Of a stretch of 64,000 nucleotides of DNA, positions 58,601 to 64,000 are shown piece after piece. Each line of letters starts with the position of its first letter. Positions within the stretch are counted from its first letter, which is position 1. Source of the stretch: Paraspadella gotoi (lineage: Eukaryota; Chaetognatha); NCBI GenBank assembly GCA_051294375.1, contig CM119264.1:12650263-12714262 (forward strand). The letters run 5' to 3'. A program made the translations under genes and the position numbers. The notes under the pieces were generated by a model. That model was not told the DNA's origin. It was given only the letters and a program-made list of their open reading frames with translations, and searched no databases.

Positions 58601-60864
58601 TCGTCGGCGGCGGCGGGGGATTCGTCTAAAGGGGTAGTTAACATCAAGTTAAAGTTAACGGGCAATGGTCTCAAATAATATGAAAAATACGTCACCATGA
58701 AAGGTTAGGGCGACTACGACTCCCTCTTCCGTCATGACGAGAAGATATGGATCGGCAATGGAAGCAGCGACAATTGGCGATCCCACGTCAAAAGGAATAT
58801 GTTGGATCTGTTGGACACCTTCCAATAAACGTACGGACATTGGAGATACCTGAAAAATATTACAAACTTAAGGAACAAAATAAAACTTTTTTATTTCAGC
58901 GTAAAAAAAATTCAAGTGATTCAGACTTAATTATTAACAGAACAAACAATTTTCCTCAAATTTTCTCGATTTAACTTTTATGAATATTTATTTCCACCTG
59001 CACAATGAACTTGTCGCATCCAATATTGCCGGCGAAAACTGTGGGACCTTGTGTAGCGAACCCCGACTGATCCAATTCCATGATCTCTTGACCAGTCTGT
59101 AAAACCATAGTTCCATCCTCTCGACCAAGAATGAGAAAGGAGTGAGAGTCCTCCTCTCCTTCGCCGCTCTTGGCCTTGAGCGTCCACATGTCAACGCATC
59201 CTGGAAGCTCGAAGGTGGTCACGACCTACACAACATTTTTTTTACATACCTCCATAAAACCGCCATACCATAACAAATGTTTTAAGTATAAATGAAACGG
59301 TAAAAATTATGAAGACTTGAATAGTTTCCTGACACTTACCTGAGGCCTGACAGCACGCTGCAGGATGGTCAGTGCGCCGTTTTTGCCATGTCCCGAAGTG
59401 AGAACGAGCTCGAGATCAGGAGAATCGCTAGATTCAAACTCTTCGGAGAGAAAGGGTGGCTCTCCAATTGTCGAGTTTCCGCAGGGACCGATGTTCAAAA
59501 TTGAGTCCGACACTTCGAAGTTGTAGGTGGTGATGGTTTTTTCCTTCGGGATATAATAGAAGTAAAACTAAAAACCTAACTCACACTCCCTAAGTTCATG
59601 CTGTTCAATTTTCATGCAATAACCTTGCATTCGAATAAAAAGTATAGCCAACCTTTTCCTCGATGTTTGGGTAAAAGTCGAGGTCGTCTTCGTCGACCTT
59701 TTCTTTGCGATCACCGTCAACTGGATCGTCGCCCGCCACCCACTCCCCCATCAAATCTAGCCGTTTCCGTTTTCCTGGCGGCTCCTCTGTGTTGTTTCTT
59801 CGACTGGGTACGTAGCGAGAAATGATAGGGGGAATTCTTTTATTATTATATATTATGTATTATTATTTTTAATAATAAGTCAATCATTTTAATATCCGAT
59901 ATAAGAAAACTTTTTATCCATCCCTTCCAGATGATATGAGAGAACCGGTTTGACATAATCTGTCAATCTGTCAATTCGACTGCAATTACCGGCGCTGCAC
60001 TAGATTACACGAGTTGATAGGCAAGTAACTTAATCACTTTACCTCTGCCCCTGGATGCTAGTTCCCAGGCCTAACGAGACGTCAGCGGAGGCCGTCGAGC
60101 TTTGATCTCCCTTTTCGACGTACTTCAGGAGCAAAGAATTACCAAGCCGCGATCCCAAAAACAAAAACCCGTTTCCGCAAACCTGATTGAAATTGTAAAA
60201 ATTTTCGCATTGACCTTGATCAATATGATGGTCATCATTCCCATATAATCTTTTTTTATTTATTTTTTCCATCATCTGAATTTACAGACAGATTGTGAGC
60301 TTCTTCATCTTCAATCGTTCAAGTTCATCACTCCAGTCACCATTCATCGCGTTGATTTTATGTACAATAAAAAAATTTCGATGAGGTAATTTAATTAAGG
60401 CAGTTTTTTTACCGTCATGCAAGTGGTGAGGACAGAAGCGGCGGCTCGATCGAAGTGAAATCCCTTGACAGCCCGCATTCCGTCGAGAAGCAAAGTGATC
60501 ACGTAAACTTCGCCCGTCTTGAGAGACACTGCAAGACGGTCGAAGGCCAAAAACGCGGCGTTGGCGCAATCTAGGGAGATCTTGACGTTCTGACCTAAAT
60601 ATGAAAAAATCTCTTAATTTTAACTTTTAAACGCAATGTGGAATTTAAACCCGCGTTCATTAGCTAACCCTGATTTTGTAAGGGAAAGTTAGTGTTTCCC
60701 TTGGTCAATGAATTGAGCGAGACTCCAAAAGGTGGGACACTTTGATTAAGGTACAGGAGCGAGTTAACAGCGAGAATAAGGACGCCGCCGATGGGTTTTG
60801 GTACAGGGAGGACACCGTGGCAATCGAATGGGAGGGAGGAGATCGACCAGATGATCGGGTGAAC
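38338..60864 (-). CDS. cpsf1: CPSF1 (CPSF160), cleavage and polyadenylation specificity factor, N-terminus missing
   Basis: The large scaffold subunit of the nuclear pre-mRNA 3'-end processing complex. Eighteen exons join in phase to 1,219 residues plus stop: 60864-60669, 60594-60413, 60182-60043, 59803-59653, 59543-59340, 59225-58998, 58849-58696, 58625-58370, 58271-57976, 57806-57599, 41493-41282, 41151-40934, 40868-40665, 39922-39719, 39613-39441, 39358-39119, 38923-38675 and 38482-38338. Strong family matches include [60 protein letters not shown] text (here [12 protein letters not shown]), [75 protein letters not shown] and YRRLLMLQN. About 250 N-terminal residues present in human CPSF1 are not found in the window. 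The intron 41494-57598 (16,105 bp) holds the whole ROCO gene, yet its junction ([11 protein letters not shown]) is exactly in phase. Confidence 0.95.
40600..40660. repeat. (ATA/ATT)n microsatellite
   Basis: AT-rich trinucleotide tract directly next to a CPSF1 splice donor at 40,664. Confidence 0.85.
41494..43634. other. Left part of the 16.1-kb CPSF1 intron
   Basis: AT-rich DNA between a CPSF1 exon and the ROCO stop codon. It holds an AT tract at about 41,570-41,635 and the mariner-type MITE; otherwise nothing recognisable. Confidence 0.6.
42271..42754. mobile_element. Non-autonomous Tc1/mariner-type MITE (484 bp)
   Basis: The ends are inverted repeats: CACTGCGGCACAAAAAGTAG on the left and CTACTTTTTTTGCGCCGCAGTG on the right (two mismatches plus small length differences). 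Both ends are flanked by TA (42,269-42,270 and 42,755-42,756), the target duplication of this superfamily. No transposase frame is present inside the AT-rich interior. Confidence 0.85.
43635..57174 (-). CDS. Giant LRR/SPRY/MSP-ROCO protein with two C-terminal TIR domains
   Basis: Four exons (57174-56738, 56598-54030, 51978-47445, 46927-43635) join in phase to 3,610 residues. In order: RNI-type leucine-rich segment (~146-190); SPRY-like modules (~420-530, 710-870, 920-1050 across intron 2, 1600-1750); Cys-rich cluster (~1437-1486); MSP-like domain (~1760-1860); leucine-rich repeats (~2176-2496) with an EF-hand loop [12 protein letters not shown]; Roc GTPase with P-loop GLGGSGKTSLL, DFAGQ switch and SHCDK; COR (~2670-2930); a CPDC...CQKHFH possible zinc site; TIR1 (~3005-3095); TIR2 (~3145-3260); C-terminal region without known domain. 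There is no kinase domain. ROCO proteins are GTP-dependent switches, and TIR domains signal in immunity or cleave NAD; a sensor or cell-death role is inference. It lies on the same strand inside a CPSF1 intron. Large exons and AT-rich codons in exons 3-4 contrast with its host. The donor at 54029 is chosen by phase. Confidence 0.88.
47225..47395 (-). repeat. Dispersed SINE-like repeat, family 2, copy A
   Basis: Shares GAGCTTCGGATCAGGCTGTA, ATGTTACAGGCGG, CCGTCACTCTTAACTG and TTTGGGTTGGGAGGC with 62,035-62,175. On the minus strand CCGGGGTTCTAGCC is box B-like, pointing to a tRNA-derived SINE. It lies in intron 3 of the ROCO gene. Confidence 0.75.
52069..53815. mobile_element. Composite inverted-repeat (foldback) transposon with an assembly gap
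   Basis: Two nested structures. Unit A runs from GGTTCCCCATGGAACC at 52,069 to TTCTATGCGGAACC near 53,498; the reverse complement of its right end matches its left end for about 45 bases, including CATGGTTCTTCCCCAC. Unit B (about 53,500-53,815) begins AGTTCTATCATGTAGTTCTT and ends with the reverse complement. The left end of A and the right end of B also match as inverted repeats over about 125 bp (e.g. CTGCTCAGCAAAACGCGACA). The interior is GC-rich, with frames of unclear origin (52,627-53,061 on minus) and no recognised transposase. The whole lies in ROCO intron 2. Confidence 0.7.
52425..52434. other. Assembly gap of 10 N
   Basis: Ten N bases flanked by the perfect inverted pair AGGGTGTGCCAA and TTGGCACACCCT, so the gap sits at the centre of a palindrome. 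True gap length is unknown. Confidence 0.98.
57175..57598. other. Right part of the 16.1-kb CPSF1 intron
   Basis: 424 bp between the ROCO start codon and the CPSF1 exon ending at 57,599. It must hold the ROCO promoter and leader if that gene has its own transcript. Nothing specific recognised. Confidence 0.5.
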
Positions 60865-61688
60865 CTTGAAAAAGGAAAAATGTGTGAAGGAATTACCAGC
60901 TCGCTTCAAGAGAAAATTGAAAAGGGGGTTGTCGGAGTAACTAACTGATTGAGGGAGACAATGATACGCCTTTTTGCAAGGTCATCATACGGCGAACAGA
61001 TGCCTCAAAACCTTAAAGATTCGTTTATCACCAAAATACTTCGGTCGTTAAAATAATTCAAAACTGCGATGAGTGCGACGTGAGCAATAAAATTATTTAA
61101 AAAGTTAAACTTAAAGTTGACAGAAAAAAAACTGTTTTATTTCTTTTTCTAATTCGCTCTAAGCGGATTCTTTGCTAACTCCAGGTAGATTTTTCCAAGT
61201 TTTTATATGAAATTAGCGTTCCAAAAATACTTAGTGAACGAGTTTAATTCGGTATAAAAACGTATACCGAAATAAACTCGTTACGAAACTAAATAAAAAA
61301 CTTTTCACTAAATCTACAAGCGTAACGAAAAAAAAAGATAATATCGCAATGTCTACCAAAAAATACTTTAACATGATTCTATTGATATCGTAATAAAAAT
61401 AAAAGGCAAGGTAAAAGTCGTCAGGAGCCAGAATTTTCGTTTTTCAGGTTTTGATTTCGTTTTCGCTTACCGAACCTTATCGTCTGTCTTTTTAATCTTT
61501 TTAATGGTCTCCTTTTTATTCTTTTATGGTCGTTTTTAATCGATTGAAAACTTTTTTAAAAAAACGTCAAGAATAACTAATCTTTTCATACGAATGAACC
61601 CAGTTTTTGAAAAAAAAAAACAAAAAAAAAACGCCGAAATAATTTTGACTTTTTTCAGACCATTTTTTTCGGCCACAATCGCGTCATC
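60865..61688. other. Spacer upstream of the first recognisable CPSF1 exon
   Basis: AT-rich. The stretch coding for RRIIVSLNQ on the minus strand at about 60,944-60,973 weakly recalls the CPSF1 text preceding the first found exon, but it cannot be joined with a normal donor. A small inverted repeat lies at 61,237-61,282 (AACGAGTTTAATTCGGTAT and its near complement). Confidence 0.4.
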
Positions 61689-61947
61689 ATGATTCGGGGA
61701 GCACATCCTGTTCTCCAAGCCTTCCTTGGCACCCTCATGACTTGGGGCCTCACTGCATTGGGCGCGGCTTTCGTCTTCTGCACCAGAAAGCGAAACCGAA
61801 AGTTGCTCGATGTCTGCCTCGGATTTGCGGCAGGTGTAATGACAGCGGCGTCGTTTTGGTCGTTGTTGGCGCCAGGTATAGAGATGGCCGAAAATTCTGG
61901 TATTTATGGAGAGGAAGGAGAATATGCCTTTGGACCCACGGGAATAG
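61689..61947 (+). CDS. slc39a11: SLC39A11 (ZIP11) zinc transporter, first coding exon only
   Basis: An ATG at 61689 opens MIRGAHPVLQAFLGTLMTWG, followed by LGFAAGVMTAASFWSLLAP, which match the start of vertebrate ZIP11 (GHSPVFQALLGTFFTWG; LGFAAGVM-x-AASYWSLLAP). The coding block ends at GGAATAG|GTTCGT, a plausible phase-1 donor. ZIP11 is an 8-TM zinc importer of Golgi, nuclear or plasma membranes. The next conserved block (FTLGAAFVYLAD-like, then the histidine-rich TM4-5 core) is not found before the window ends, so the rest is either beyond 64,000 after a long intron or lost. The gene is head-to-head with the visible part of CPSF1. Confidence 0.8.
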
Positions 61948-63080
61948 GTTCGTTTCAAAGAATTTATGATTGCTATGACGATGGTGAATTTGAAATAGGG
62001 TGAAGACTGAAGAGACAGTTTAATAGTTATGAGTACTCAATATTAGCCGTCCCTAAGCTTCGGATCAGGCTGTACTCTGATGTTACAGGCGGGTTAAGCG
62101 ACCCGTTACTCTTAACTGAAACCTGGAACTTTGGGTTGGGAGGCATGCTTCCTGCTCCAATGGCCGCTTTCTCAAAAAAAGTTATGAGAAATACCATGAT
62201 GGAAAAAAAAGTGTCGCGGTTACTTTCCAGTTATTTTTCGACATTTTAATGTAAGAATCAAAAATAACATTTAAATATAAAAAACTTTGGCTTTTTGTGA
62301 TTCATATAAGCTGTATCTCATTTATGTATGACAAAAAATACAGGAGTTCTTTGTAAAAAAAAATGCGTTGTCCAAAAAACTGGTTTCTTTATTTTTATCT
62401 TTTTTATATCTACACTTTTTATTTAAACTCAATTACTCATTTCCGGTTCTTTTTTATTACTTTTTGAGTTTAACCAATACTATTAAAAATCCCTGCCTTT
62501 TCTTATTCTCATATCAAATAGTTATTGCATTATCTCCATTAGGATAGATTTAGGAATGAATCTTAATTCATATGTTAAAAAAAGAACAATATTAAAAATA
62601 CATTGATGCTATAAATTTTGCAGAATATTATTTTTAAATTATAAAGTATCAATAAATGTTATAAGGTTCTGGGTAACCTTTCTATAAACAAAGTTATCAT
62701 TTTTATTTACTTTTGGATATATTATCAGAATCAAGTATCAAACAACTCCAAAAATAAAAAAAATAAAGATTTTACTAAATGAAAGAATGAATTATTATAT
62801 TACGCAGCAACAAATCAAGCCTGGTTTACTTAAAAGAGGATTAATATTTTTTCACTGTTTGCTAAGGACCATTTTTTACCCCAAATTTGATAAAAAATAT
62901 CATATCAGAAATATAATTTTAACAATAATATATGTGTTTTATTCGTTTACAACAATTAGTTGAAACAGTACATTCAAAAGGGCATACAGCATTACAGATA
63001 AACGCATAAATTGTACAGTTTACAATTCAACAAAATATAAATATTTAAATTAACAGAACGAAGAAAAAAGAAAAAAAAAA
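61948..63080. other. AT-rich DNA downstream of ZIP11 exon 1
   Basis: Contains a family-2 SINE-like copy at 62,035-62,175 and, next to the LINE stop codon, an A-rich stretch at 63,060-63,080. No further ZIP11 exon seen. Confidence 0.55.
62035..62175 (-). repeat. Dispersed SINE-like repeat, family 2, copy B
   Basis: Partner of 47,225-47,395, same orientation, with shared AGCTTCGGATCAGGCTGTA, TGATGTTACAGGCGG and CTTTGGGTTGGGAGGC. It lacks the GCTAGGCAATTATCTGGCTA segment of copy A. Confidence 0.75.
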
Positions 63081-64000
63081 TCAACAATAAGCTGACAAGA
63101 TTTTTAGAATATTGTTTCTAGAGGAAAAAAGCTTGGATTCAAAGTTTTTTGATCTACAAGCAAAAATTTTATAGATATCATTATATCCAAATGAGGACCT
63201 TAATGATCGTACACTCTCCCATCTATTCCAACCAAAAATTTTTCTAATGCCATCATTTATTGCTACATTTACTTTGGTCATATCTTTTGCAAGATACTCT
63301 TTCACTTCACTTCCGTACGTAAGTATTGTGACACAATTGGTGTAGTACAAACGCATTAAAACTTCTTCTGAGGGTTTATATAAGGAATTAAGGAGACAAT
63401 TGCTAGAGCGGTAGAAAGAGGATAACTCAGATAATGGGTCAAAGACAAATGCTTTTTCATTACTAAGATTAAAACCGAGATATTTCCATCGGTCTACGAA
63501 TTCAATGATATTTCCTTTAATTAGTAAAGAATCTTTGTTGATACAATACTTTTGTTTGCCAAAATACATTGTTTTTGTTTTCTTAAAATTAAAACTAAAA
63601 GCATTGCTACTACTATAGTTAGCACATATATCAATCATTTTTTTCATACCAGAAATTGTTGGAGATAACAAAGCTATATCGTCAGCGTAAAAAATGCTAG
63701 CAGCAAATAAATGATCTATATGGCAACCAAAACCAGATTTTCGTAATTGAATTATCAAGTCATCAATATAAACTGCCCACAGATAGGGACTTAAAATACC
63801 ACCCTGACGAACCCCAGAAACAATAGAGAAATAATCTGAAAAGATGTCAGACCATCTACACCTACTGCGGAGATTAAGGTACCAGTAAGTAATAAGTCGT
63901 AAAAAACATAAGGGAAATTTTCTCTTTATGAGTTTTAGAAATAAACCATAATGGTTAACCTTGTCAAATCCTTTTGAGCAATCCATGAATGTAGCAAACA
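63081..64000 (-). mobile_element. LINE (non-LTR retrotransposon) reverse transcriptase, 5' part beyond window
   Basis: The frame is open from the right edge to a stop at 63,081, over 300 codons. It shows reverse transcriptase palm motifs in order: MDCSKGFDKVNH (motif A with its aspartate), GVRQGGILSPYLWAVYIDD (motif B), FYADDIALLSP (catalytic YADD, motif C) and KTKTMYFGK, followed by a thumb-like region with WKYLGFNLS. The catalytic aspartates are intact. Endonuclease and ORF1 would lie beyond the right edge. No frameshift in the visible part suggests a fairly young copy. The clade cannot be fixed without the upstream part. Confidence 0.9.

Overview
The window is nuclear DNA from an animal. 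Genes are split by many short GT-AG introns (often 60-150 bp), there is a recognisable U1 spliceosomal RNA, and several encoded proteins are typical of metazoans: tropomyosin, a KLF6/7 zinc-finger factor, an SLC6 transporter, sphingomyelin synthase and the start of a ZIP11 zinc transporter. Spacers are AT-rich and full of CT/GA, GAAA/TTTC and CGT-type simple repeats. I cannot name the species. A giant LRR-ROCO-TIR protein beside standard metazoan genes would fit an invertebrate, possibly an early-branching one, but that is a guess.

Layout, left to right. 1-920 (-): XK-related-like membrane protein, running off the left edge. About 2.2 kb: a near-perfect 141-bp palindrome. 3.0-5.4 kb (+): acyltransferase-3 family gene with broken frames. 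6.68-6.84 kb (+): U1 snRNA. 7.3-11.7 kb (+): SLC6 transporter of about 15 exons. 12-21 kb: dense microsatellites and a 34-bp minisatellite. 15.5-25.4 kb (+): KLF6/7 orthologue whose 6.9-kb first intron holds much of that repeat block. 28.6-30.2 kb (+): tropomyosin. 32.9-36.5 kb (-): sphingomyelin synthase, 11 exons, all in phase. 38.3-60.9 kb (-): CPSF1 (CPSF160), 18 in-phase exons. One of its introns is 16.1 kb long and contains a complete second gene on the same strand (43.6-57.2 kb): a predicted 3,610-residue LRR/SPRY/MSP/LRR/Roc-COR/TIR-TIR protein. That gene's own second intron holds a composite inverted-repeat transposon with a 10-N assembly gap. 61.7 kb (+): first exon of SLC39A11 (ZIP11). 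63.1-64.0 kb (-): LINE-type reverse transcriptase, cut by the right edge.

Most of the named genes are independent housekeeping or tissue genes. The standout is the intron-nested ROCO-TIR gene. Its domains (ligand-type repeats, a Roc GTPase with COR, two TIR domains of which only the second keeps the NADase-type glutamate) resemble an innate-immune or cell-death switch. Exon phases close exactly for CPSF1, the ROCO gene, sphingomyelin synthase and tropomyosin, so these four models are strong. The acyltransferase and parts of the SLC6 and KLF models are less certain.
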